Shown here: positions 32,521 through 43,303 of the stretch, piece by piece
How the letters are laid out: each line of letters begins with the position of its first letter
Position numbering within the stretch: the stretch's first letter is position 1
Origin: Oenanthe sinensis
Lineage: Eukaryota; Streptophyta; Magnoliopsida; Apiales; Apiaceae
NCBI GenBank assembly: GCA_028671895.1
Contig: JAPMAC010000197.1
Location: 6,267,001 to 6,331,000 of the forward strand
DNA: 64,000 nucleotides
Direction of reading: 5' to 3'
The notes under the pieces: model-generated
Databases searched by the model: none
Seen by the model: only the letters and a program-made list of their open reading frames with translations
Told to the model about the DNA's origin: nothing
Position numbers and translations under genes: made by a program

Positions 32521-34696
32521 TACTTGCGAAACGTTTTAATTCGGTTATGTGCTTAATAGTTTTTGATATATAAGCATGTATGCGATCTATCATGATTTTA
32601 TATTGATATAATATGTATATGTTTATATATATTATGAATATATGATATTCATATGATGTATAATCATATGATGATTATGTGTGTTGATGTATGTATATGA
32701 TACATGTTTGTTCTTATTATGGGAATCGTATTTAATACGAATTCTGAAACGACTACCGTTGATTTTCTGAAATCTGTGTCCGTTGTCCGATTTTCGCAAA
32801 CGATATGTGTTTTCTGACTGGAATCGGGTCACTGAGCAATACTGACATAGTCAGCTCTGCGTCTGTAAGCCATTAGATGTCGTTACAGCCTCCAAAACGG
32901 TGATTTATGATTTTCTGAAAATTATTTGATTTTCTAAAATTTTGAGTATATGTATGTATATATTATGAATATATGATATTCATGTAATGTATAATCATAT
33001 GATTATTGTATGTATCTCTGTATATGTATATATGATATATGCTTGTTTTTGTTATGGGAATTGTATATGATACGATTTCTGAAACACCGTCAAATTTAGA
33101 GAAATCTGACTGCCGTATCCGATTTTCGCAAACGATATGTGTTTTCTGACTGGAATCGGGCCAATGAACAAAACTGATAGCTAGGCTATCACCGACGGGT
33201 CTGTAAGGCGTTTGACGTCGTTAAGGGCCTCGAAATAGCGATTTATTGTCTTCAGAAATCTGTTTTTAATTTTCTGAAATTTCGAAATTTGTTATATATG
33301 ATTATATGATATGATTATATAATATGAGATATATTATATGTGTTATATGATAGCATGGTGGATGGTTATGGCCTAAAGACCCATAGGATAGTGGTTTTGA
33401 TTTATGGTTTTGGTTTCTAAATACGACTTGCATGTCGTTTATTCATTGTAATTTAATTATCTCGAATGTAACTCGAGTTCTTCTTGTAATTTCATTAGAA
33501 TAGTTTTATTTTTATTATTCAATGTAATTATCAATGAAGACTTGCAAGCAAGGAGGCGATCCAAAAGGGGATGATGGAGCAATGAAGAAAGAAGACATGT
33601 AATAGATAGTATTTTTAAAACCACCATAGACTGACCTTGATATTTCCATTAGCTTGGAATTATCATATAGGATGGGGCCATAACCAAACACGTTTAATTT
33701 ACGCACATTACATATATGTATATGATTGCATGTATTGGTATGTATGCGTAGATATAATTGAGATGCATGCTTAATATTGATTAATCATGTATGTATTAGA
33801 TACGACACCCATGCCATGTTTGCTTAAAAAGATAAAATCTGTAACGATTCAAGATTTTAAAATTAACAAACGATCATGATATTCTTGTGTTTATGAAATA
33901 TGGATTTTTAAAACACGGAATTAAATATGGATTTTTGATATCTATAATTGGGATTTTCTGACAAAAGCGGATGCGTATTCGTAAGGCTGATGGGTTTTAA
34001 GTGTGACCATTGGTATCCTCCATCTACCTGGGAAATGAACAATTTAAGATGTCGATTTGAAATATTTGGTTCAAGGAAAAATTGAGGATCTCTTTATGAT
34101 GTGATCATGATCGTTATAAATTTTCTAAAACCCCTTAACAAAATATTAAGTTTTACTCGGATGCTTTCCAATGAATGAACACTCATCGAATCCTAGATCG
34201 ATAAGGGGAAGGACTGTCAGTGGCAGGGGACTCCTATCTATCGTGGTGAGATGCGACGAATATAAACGGTTATATTCGGCCGTTGTATCATTGGGTCTAA
34301 CTTAACTGAGTCGTCATAATAAATGAAAATAAACGGTTATATTCAACTATTATGAACTTAGAAGCATAGAGTTTGGTTAAAAGTCTATTAGATAGATAAG
34401 ATCAATCGTTGTTCACCAAACTATCCAAGAATTATATATGATATAATTGACAACTGTTGTCTACCTAAATAATCATTTTCTAAGGACTTCCAGTGGTTGA
34501 CTTAGGACATGACGAAATATGGATCTTGGCTCACTAGAAAGAATTATGGGATATACTTTCCAAATTAATAGTAAGGGCTATTAGTTTGATAAAAATAGTG
34601 GGAGGTATATGATGATATACCATAATCACTTAAACATAATTAATATTAAATTTGCAACCTAGTTTATTTTATGCACTTTAATATTGTAGATATCAA
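32521..34696 (+). other. D2 leader: two-fold repeat and conserved region
   Basis: The about 335-bp repeat pair lies at roughly 32610-33280; the conserved leader from 33353 (CATGGTGGATGG) to the gag ATG at 34697. Acceptor-like ATATTGTAG at 34681-34689. No supported ORF; the short frames on either strand are not conserved in E. Confidence 0.75.
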
Positions 34697-37600
34697 ATGA
34701 TAAACACAAACAACTTCTCTATGCGATCAGTTCTTGAGAAGGACAAGTTGACGAGAATATATTTCCTTGACTGGCATAGGAGCTTGAGGATCGTCCTCGG
34801 GCATCACGATATTAGTCAAATCTCTTCCCCTACTCTTAAAGTTGAGAATGTAACATGTGCAAATCATAGTGCTTATTGGAAGCAAATTGATGTTGCGACT
34901 GATGTTTCATGTCTCATGCTCGCAAATATATGTGCTGAGCTTAAGAAGCAATACGAGCATATAGATGCTTATGAGACGATTGAGCACAAGATATATTTGA
35001 AAGGGCACTATACACGTACAAGTAGGGAGAGTGAGACCCGGTTACACCACATGTTCTAAAGATTATAGGGTATAATGAGTACCTTTGATATTTTGGGTTT
35101 CTAGATTGGTCTAGAGACAGTTAGATTTGATCTTACAATCTTTGGACAAATCTTATTTTGTTATGAACAATAAAGTGAATAAGATTGGTAAAACACCCAT
35201 TGAGTTGCTAAGCATGTTGAGAACTGCTGAAAGCAATATGATAAATGCATGAACTACTACTATATTGATGGTAAACATAGGGAATGCAAAAGAGAAAGGA
35301 AAATGGAAAGGCAAGGAGAAGATTTGATCTAGTTCCGTTGTCAAACCAAAGTCCAATCCCTAAAGCAGACTCTAAAGTCTGAATGAGGTGTTGATAAAGA
35401 GGACGATTATCGCTTCTGTGGAAAATTGGGAGGCTGGAAACTAAACTGTCATGCTTAATTGGAAGATCGGAAGATGATGATCAATAAGGGTCAAGCTTAA
35501 GGTATCGGGTTGGAATTGGAGTAAAGATAGTTGCTCTGGTTCGAGGAACTCGTTACTTAATTTTTGGCCTATAAGGAAAATTTAGAACTTAATAATTGTT
35601 ATAGCATGCTTGCAATTGGCAGAGACATTATTTCAGTTTCTTGTTTGGACAAGAAAGGCTTTTTCATTTTATAACAATAGTTGTTTATTCTATTTTGATG
35701 ATGAGCCTTATAATGTTGCACATCTAATTAACAATTTATATGTTCTAAAGTGACTCAAATCAAATATTACCTTTGGCACTGTTGTTGAGGCCGTATTAAT
35801 AAGAAATGCATTTTCAGAATACATAAGGATGCATTCATGGATAAGTTTGATTATGAATCATACAAAAGGATGCGAATCTTGGTTTATTTGGTAAAATGAC
35901 TAAAGCTCCTTTTACCGGACATGGTGAAGGGATCATTGAATGGGTATGACTTATACATAGTGATGTATGTGGTCATATGTGTACGATGACAAAAGTAGAT
36001 TTTATTAACTTCATAAAATTTACTAATTATTTTAGTAGATACGGATATATGTATCTTTTGAAGAACTAATCCGAATCATTTGAAAAGTTCAAAGACTATA
36101 AAGATGAAGTAGAAAATATCAAAGAAAAGTTTTTTTTGATAGGAGAGATCACACCTTGTTGGACATGGTGCGATCAATGTTGAGTCAATGAATCTTCCAA
36201 TTAGTTTCTGGGGTTGCACCCTGGAAACGGCTCCACATACACTTAACTGTGTTCCTACTAAATTGGTTCAAAAGACTCCTTATGAGATATGGACTGAGCA
36301 ACGTCACAGCATGTCATTTATAAAATTTTGGGGATGTGAAGCGTTTGTGAAACGTCTAATCTCTGACAAGCTAGGACCAAAATCAGACAAATGTAATTTT
36401 ATGGAATACCCAACTGAAACAAGGGGTTATTCTTTCTATAATCCTTCCGAGAATAAAGTGTTTGTTGCTCGAACTGCTGAGAGACAGTGGGAGGATAATA
36501 GATCTCAATGAAGTTTGAGACCCACATGATAATGTTGAACCAATGGAGGAACCTGAGCAGAATATACAAGAAAAATAATACTGCTCAAGAAACACAGGTA
36601 TTCGTAGGTCTAGTAGGATTCGCCATGAGCTCGAGAGATAATATGGATTTCTCTTGACTCAAGATGGCGATGTGATGCTTATGGATGAAGATGAGCCTCT
36701 CACCTACCAATACGCTATGAACACTCCAGATTCTAAGAGATGGCTGGATGCCATTAAATCTGAGATGGAATCCATGTATACTAATCAAGTATGGACTTTG
36801 GTTGATCCACCTGAAGGGGTAAAACCTATAGGGTGCAAGTGGGTTTTCAAGAAGAAGACCGACATGGATGCTAATGTACAGACCTATAAGGCACGATTGG
36901 TGGCAAAAGGTTTCAAGAAAATTCATGGTATTGACTATGATGAGACCTTTTCACCAGTTGTTATGGTTATGTCCATCAGGATTTTGCTTGCTATAGCTGC
37001 TTACTATGACTATGAAATCTGGCAAATGGATGTCAAAACCGCTTTCTTAAATGAGAGCCTTGAAGAAGATATGGATGTGTACATGACACACCCTAAGGGT
37101 TTTGTTGATCTAAAGGATGCTGGAAATGTATGTAAGTTGCGTCGATCCATTTATGGATTAAAGCAGGCCTCGAGGAGATGGAACATTTGTTTTCATAAAA
37201 CAGTCAAAAAGAGTTTGACTTTATTCAGAATGAAGATGAAACTTGTGTTTACAAGAAGTTTAGTGGGAGCCATGTGGCATTCCTAGTATTATATGTTGAT
37301 GATATATTACTAATAGGGAATGACATTCCTTCTCTATAGACTGTGAAGACTTGGTTGAGAAATAATTTCTCAATGAAAGACTTAGGCGATGTGACATATA
37401 TATTAGGGATCGAGATCTATAGAGATAGATCAAGGTGATTGATCGGCCTAATTTAGAGTACATACATTGATAAAGTTTTGCATCAATTTCAAATACAAAG
37501 AGACTAAAATGGATATGTCCCAATGTCTCATGGGATAGTGATCTCAAAATAAAATTTGTCCTAAATCATTGGATGATAGGGACTGCATGAGTAAAATTCC

Positions 37601-38152
37601 ATATGCGTCAGCAATTGGTTTTATAATGTATGCAATGATATGTACTTGTCCTGATGTCTCGTATGCTTTAACCATGATGAGTAGATACCGATCTAATCCA
37701 GGTGAAGGTCACTGGACGACAGTCAAGAATATTCTTAAGTACTTAAAGAGGACTAAAGATTCATTCTTGTTATATGAGGAGATGTGAAGCTAGTTGTAAG
37801 AGGTTTCAGTGATACTGGTTTCTAGACAGATAACGATAATTTAATGTTTCTGTCTGGCTTTGTATTTTATTGAGATGTTGTATGCTGGAATGGTTCACAG
37901 CAAAGACAATTGTTGATTTTACAATAGAACCTGAGTATATTGATGCTTGTGAAGCAGCCAAGGAGGCTATTTGGGCATGTACTTAGGAGATATCACCTAA
38001 TTAATGAGATTAATGATCAAGGAGATATACATATATGTAAAGTGTATACTAATAATAATATTGCAGACACACTAACTAAGGCTTTGTCGCAGCAGAAGCA
38101 CGAAAGTCACACTAGTTCCATGAGTATTGGATACTTGGGTAATTGGCTCTAG
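34697..38152 (+). pseudogene. D2 gag-pol, heavily decayed
   Basis: The gag N-terminus is open for 120 codons (MINTNNFSMR...), including LDWHRSLRIVLGHH, then shortened and out of frame relative to E. Integrase C-terminal part 36188-36511, RT 36654-37286 (the YVDD motif follows in another frame near 37292), connection region 37569-37787, RNase H tail 37940-38152 ending YLGNWL. It shares most frame changes with D1 but lacks some of D1's stops (the gag stop near 17897 and the integrase stop near 19499). It cannot supply its own enzymes; its intact LTR ends and target duplication show that it was nevertheless mobilised, if it was already broken when it moved. Confidence 0.9.
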
Positions 38153-38166
38153 TGCAAGTGGGAGAT

Positions 38167-39706
38167 TGTTAGTAATTGTGCTCTAGAGACAATACTTTTT
38201 ATATTTTAAGGAAAATATTTATTATTAAGGATTATGTTTTATTGATTATTATTTATTATGTTTTATTTAATGCGTAATAAATTGAAAGCATAATAAATGT
38301 CCTTGGAATTTTGATACGTATTATATATCTTTAAGTAAGTGACTTAAAAATGAGATTATATGAATAGTATCTTATTCCTAAAATTCCCTAGTCGAGTATT
38401 ATTATTTAAGGACAATAATAATGCACAAAGACTAGTATGTTTCTTGACAGATGACCACATCTCATTGGTCATAGGTATGGGGATACTAAAGTCAAGAACA
38501 TAAGTGCATGTATCAATGCATGGCACTGGAATGACCCGCCGTGAGATTCTACATGTTAAGTAAGTGTCATAAGTAATTATCACTGTGATAATGGTGTAAT
38601 GATCCTTAGACCTGAAATCATTATATTTCTATACGAGAATTAATATACTTTGATTACATTAAAAGTTACCTTTGACCGGGTGATGATAAAAGTGGACATT
38701 GGGTATATTATGAATCGTATGAGAAATATGAATGATCTAGATGGGATTTAATCCTCCTAATTTTAGGAGTGATATTATTGGCCTCTTGTTTGAGTGAGAC
38801 TATGAAATACACGGCCGTGCTCAAATGTTGATTTGATTTTAATAGTCTACTCATCGATCAAGAAAATAAAGATTAAATTATGAAAAGGATGACACGAGAC
38901 ATGCCTTGAGTTTAATCTATAATATCAAGATTAAAGGGATTATATTACATGGAACATTATTCACGAAAGGCTTAATCGAATCACCGATTTATTATTATTA
39001 CTTGGGTAGCAATGATGTATTACTAGATGCCGCTCATTGTTTACAATTTTAATTAGATATTAAAATTGTTGCCAACGTAATAATAACCTACAAGGTCACA
39101 CACAAAGAACGCTTGAAGGAGAAATAATTTAAATTATGAATTTAAATTAAATAAGTAATTTATTTTATTTATGATATTAATTAAGTATGACTTAATTAAT
39201 TATATAAATAGAATAAATGAATTACTTAAACTAATTCCAAAATTAATAATTAATTAATTAAGTGAGACTTAATTAAATAATTTAGAATTTTGGATTAGTA
39301 TTAATTATAATTGGATTATAATTAGAAAACTTATTCCTCTCTCTATATAATCTCTTTATGGGCTGATTTAATAAAAAAAAAGATTTTACAAAAACCCTAG
39401 CCGCTCTGAGAGAGGAGGAAGATAGAGAGAGAAGAAGTTTTCGGGTGCTAGTACACATCAATCCTTCATGAAAAGTGTTCGTGTGGATACCGTAGAGCGT
39501 AGATTGCGAGAGCGGGATACGTGGTGATTAAACAAGCTTTGGACCTCCATTAATCTTCCATAAATGAACTGTTAAAGCTTCTAAAGGTATTTATTCTTTA
39601 TCTCCGAATTAAATCTTTTGTTTTCGCATGGATCCTGCGGAGGGTTTCGCTATTTTGATTTATTTTTCGCGTTTATTCCGCTGCGTTTGTGTCACGAAAC
39701 CCTTCA
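38167..39706 (+). mobile_element. D2 3' LTR (complete, 1540 bp)
   Basis: TGTTAGTAATTGTGC...CCCTTCA, preceded by AGTGGGAGA and followed by GAGTA (39707-39711). Its frame-like reading from 39628 is an accident of joining to sirevirus B ORF3. Confidence 0.93.
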
Positions 39707-39711
39707 GAGTA
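39707..39711. repeat. Target-site duplication GAGTA, right copy (element D2)
   Basis: Same five bases as 14637-14641. Confidence 0.95.
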
Positions 39712-41085
39712 ACTCCTAGTACATGTAATCTTCCTGAATTTGATCTTTCACTAGTCCTTAGTGAAGATTATCTTGCTATGTTGGACAACTCACAGCCAAC
39801 TCTGAACACACACTCACCATTGTCCCCAGTACCAGTAGAACATGAAAATGAGCTTGAAAACCAACAGGTTCTAACCCCTGTCATAGAACAACAAACACCT
39901 ATCCCAACTCATTCCGTCATTATTATTGAAACCCTAAGTGAGGATGAGGGAGTTAGTGCCTGTAGTGCACCACATAAGGTGGATGTTGAAACCACTGAAG
40001 CAGCTCTGCCTCCTAGCAAAAGAAGGAGAATATGTTTTGAACCAGAGGCAACTGCTAGCCAAAACTCCGATTCACCTGAGCCTACCAATGTACAAAGGAT
40101 GGAGCAATTAAATGCACAAATCCGTTTCTCTTTGTTTGGGAATGAAAATGAATTGACGGTTAAACAAGCTACGTCAGTAGCAGAGCCTTCACAGATAGAT
40201 CCTGTGTTGGACAGGCATTCACAGGCTTCGAGGGGCATCACAAACTCTTATTTGCCACGCATTACATTATTCGAGGTGGTGACCCCCCTGGATAGAACAT
40301 CTTCAGCTCCGTTATCGGAGGTTCTCCCATCCAAGTCTGGAATAGGTGAGAGGCAACTCCTCCATAGAGGGAGTGAGGGTTCCATTCAAGGAACAGCTAC
40401 ACAAGTAGCGGAGCCTACTCAGGTTGATCCTGAGCAAGATATGCCTTCACAGGCTTTAGCTGGCACCATAGATACTCAACTGCCAATCACTACAGTATCT
40501 AAGGTGGTGACCACACTGGAACCAACACTTCCAGTTCCTTAAAAAGGAGGTCTCCTTGCCATTCATGGTCAAGAGGAGAGGCAACCCTTCCAAAGAAGGA
40601 AGCGAGGTTCCCAGAATGTACTTTCTAGGGACAACACATCTCTCAGAGAAGAGGCTCCACTCGGCGATGAAATAATTACTGAGCCTTGTGATGAGATAGT
40701 GCTTAGGCATGAAAGAGTTCTAAATCCTTCTGCAGGTAATTCTCCACTTGGTAATGACTCTTCGGAAGAACCAGGTGTGAGGAATTCACCAGATTCTGAA
40801 CCAACTCAGCACAATACAACAATACTTCAAAGGATTATCAATCTCGAAGCACAATTTGGACTCTTTAAACATTCTATGTCCAAGATTGTGAAAGGTCAAG
40901 AAAAGCTTCAGCGGGACAACAAAGAAATCAAAGATTTACTCAAACAGCTGATAGCACAAAGATCAACTTCCTTACCTCTTCAATCAACCCCAGCTCTTGA
41001 GGATAACACAACTAAGGGGGAGAAAGAAGGACAAGGACAAGAAAAAGATATATTTGTAAAGGGAAAGGCAAAAAGTAATAGATGA
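39712..41085 (+). pseudogene. Sirevirus B ORF3, second part
   Basis: Continues the frame cut at 14641 (begins TPSTCNLPEF) and is open to TGA at 41083-41085 except for TAA at 40540-40542. Together with the first part it makes a frame of about 795 codons. Features: a basic NLS-like PPSKRRR near 40015; two diverged tandem repeats of about 75 residues (from about 40180 and 40405) carrying AEP.Q.DP, SQA..GI, VVTPLD and ERQ motifs; and a C-terminal coiled coil (about 40816-40965, ILQRIINLEAQ...LKQLIAQ). No membrane segment. The 84 bases of open frame before 39712 belong to the LTR, so the apparent ATG at 39628 is not its start. Confidence 0.82.
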
Positions 41086-41120
41086 TGGTTCTTCTTAACA
41101 AGCAACAGAAAAAGATCATG
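41086..41120. other. Junction between sireviruses B and C
   Basis: 35 bases of unassigned sequence between the end of B ORF3 and the RNase H fragment of C. B's 3' LTR and the 5' LTR, gag and most of pol of C are missing, with no LTR end or target duplication. A deletion or illegitimate joining is inferred. Confidence 0.7.
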
Positions 41121-41367
41121 CAAAATTCCAATATTCTGTGACAACACAAGTGTCATAGCCATCACAAACAATCCTGTTCAACATTTAAGGACCAAGCACA
41201 TTGATATCAGGTATCATTTCATACGAGAGCATGTCATGAATGGTACTGTAGAGTTATATTTTGTACCTACAGAGTAGCAAATTGCAAACATCTTCACTAA
41301 ACCACTGGATGATATCACTTTCACTAGACTGGTTTGTGAACTTGGGATGTTAAATTCTACTGACTAA
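41121..41367 (+). pseudogene. Sirevirus C pol remnant (RNase H C-terminus)
   Basis: About 80 codons nearly identical to the end of B pol: CDNTSVIAITNNPVQH, TKHIDIRYHFIREHVM, then TAG at 41275-41277 where B has Gln, and ELGMLN at the end. It ends at TAA 41365-41367. It lacks the first two catalytic residues of RNase H; non-functional. Confidence 0.9.
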
Positions 41368-42367
41368 TAAGTTAGTAATCAAAAACTGCAATTTGGAGCT
41401 GATAAATTCACTAGTTGATTAATTTCAATATTTTTAGGACTTGTAAATTTATCTGCTAAATTATTTTCCAGTAATTAAGATTAAATTCTAAATAAATACC
41501 TTGTGCATACCTGCTAATTTTATTAATCTGGTATTTATTTAATTTTGATCTTAGAAAATATTTAAGTGCTTATATTTAATTGATAAATTCTTGGCACTTA
41601 TATATTTAAATATTATTTGAAATTATTTTAAATAAAAAGGATGAATATTAATATTTATTCTCTTATTTAAAATAAAAGTAAAATAATAAGAAGCATAATT
41701 TATTTATGATAATAATTTTAACAATTAATGTTATTATTGTTATTAATAAATATTTTGTGAAATAATATTTGTGAGCAATTAATTATTCAAATTATTCATA
41801 AATATTATTTATTTAAAAGTAGCAAAATCTAAGAGCAACTTGAGATTTTATACTTAACCGTTTTAGTGGCGCATATACAATGCAAGCACTGTGTAGACGC
41901 AACATAACTAATCACATGTACTTAGAAAATATTCTTGAAAAATCAAGTGGCGCCTATAGGTTTTGTTGCGCCTGTACAGTGTCACCACTGTAAAGGCGCA
42001 ACACAGATCTATAATTTTAATCAAACATTTCTAAGTCATTTTTTTTTCCGATTTGAAATCTGAGACCATTTTTATGGAACCCACACTCAAATCTATCATT
42101 TGCAAGTGGACCCATTGATTGTGGTTAAGATTATAAAATTCTCATTTTTCAAAAACTCGAATTGATTGGCTAGGGTTTGTTAATTTTTAATCGATTAAAT
42201 TGTAATAAAATTAAAAGTATGCTTAAAATTACTAGAACTTTATAATATATTAATTTCACGACAATCCGAGTAATTTTAAAATTTAGAGTTTGGTTCATAA
42301 TTTATTAAAATTATTTGATATTAATTAGTAATTTTAATTCATAAAAATTACCTCTCAATTTAATAAA
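41368..42367 (+). repeat. Sirevirus C pol-ORF3 spacer with GGCGC hairpins
   Basis: No ORF. 41368-41850 is AT-rich and shares scattered blocks with the B spacer (AATAAGAAGCATAATT). A hairpin with 17-bp arms (one mismatch) and a TCAC loop lies at 41965-42002 (arm GTTGCGCCTGTACAGTG). A weaker related one lies at about 41871-41906 (TGGCGCATATACAATG with CACTGTGTAGACGCAA). GGCGC/GCGCC recurs in the cluster. The rest to the ATG at 42368 is AT-rich. Confidence 0.8.
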
Positions 42368-43303
42368 ATGGCAGGTAATTTTGAGATTAAAAAGATTAAT
42401 TACTTATCTATTTTAGTAAATGATTGGACTGAGGCAGGAGACTTAGGTAACTGGGCTAGGTTTTTAAACGAACATTCAATAGTCTGGTATGCACTAACGA
42501 CTTCTGTTCCTTTGAATAGAAATTTATTAAGACATGTATACAGGTCTGATCAGGACACATCTGCAGATGAAATCTCAGCCTTTACTTGCAAGATTCAAAG
42601 ATAGAAGGTGTGAATAACTGAGAATGACATCAATCGAGCACTTCATCTGTCGTTTGAGAATTTTGAAGATGAGCCATCTGAAGCAGACTTAGACAAATTC
42701 TTCATGTTCCTGCACTGCACCAGAGTAAAAAATTATCTTCCGAAGAAGATTTACAAGAATCACCTACCCAAGGAGTGGAACCTGTTCTTCAACATCCTGT
42801 CTCATGGCTTTGCACTGAATATAGGTAGCTTCCACAGAATTACACAGTTCAATAAGGTGATTGGGTATGTAGTGGCCTTTGGGTCAAGGATAAATTTCGG
42901 TAAGTTGATCATGGCAAAAATTCTCAAGAACCAGGAAATATCGAGAACTTCTTTCTGTATCCCGGATTTTTGCAGCTGGTGTTGAATCAAGTGCTGAGAG
43001 CTGATCAACTACAAGTGTTTCAGAACAGTCAGTTGGAAGAATCATCCTCACTCCAGTTCAAGACAATTCTGTTGCTACAGAATGAGGCTGACTATCCTAA
43101 CAGATATACTCATGCTCCAATGACTGAGTCTATTCGAGATTACCTTGATCTTCTTAGACAGGTGAATGAAGAAGATGCAGAAGAAGAAGAAGAAGAAGAA
43201 GCTGTAACAGAAGAAGAAGAAGCAGTAACCTCTGAAGAGGACAATGAAGCTGAAACTTCAAGTGACTCTGGAAACTCAGCAGCAACTGAAGAAGAAGAAC
43301 CAG
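42368..43303 (+). pseudogene. Sirevirus C ORF3, first part (split by chromovirus)
   Basis: Begins MAGNFEIKKI. Two in-frame stops at 42602-42604 and 42611-42613, and a one-base frame change near 42945 before the FLQLVLNQVL segment. It keeps the family core: LPKEWNLFFNILSHGF and IGYVVAF-INFGKLIM. A long Glu-rich tract (about 43165-43300) corresponds to the acidic part of B ORF3, and the chromovirus inserted in it at 43303/43304. The frame resumes at 57590. Confidence 0.85.
43299..43303. repeat. Target-site duplication ACCAG, left copy (chromovirus)
   Basis: ACCAG directly before TGTGGCGCC; the matching copy is at 57585-57589. Confidence 0.96.

Larger units (their letters stand above)
14642..39706 (+). 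mobile_element. Element D2, Angela-like Ty1/copia, with nested capture and element E
   Basis: Outer unit bounded by TG...CA LTR ends and GAGTA duplications. Parts: left LTR piece 14642-15725; foreign insert 15726-32098; rest of the left LTR 32099-32507; PBS 32509; leader to 34696; ruined gag-pol 34697-38152; right LTR 38167-39706. The LTR piece at 14642 shares diagnostic bases with the right LTR and not with the intervening LTR at 21298 (for example TAATTGTGCTC, TAATGCG, AAGTAAGTG, GCTCAAATG, AAATAGAATAAATG), which is why the two outer pieces are assigned to one element. It is inserted in sirevirus B ORF3. Confidence 0.85.

Noticed and set aside
39628..39711. Apparent ATG start (MDPAEGFAIL...) for the ORF at 39628-40542
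   Set aside because: These 84 bases are the end of the D2 3' LTR plus the target duplication; the same reading occurs in the other D LTR copies without the downstream ORF.
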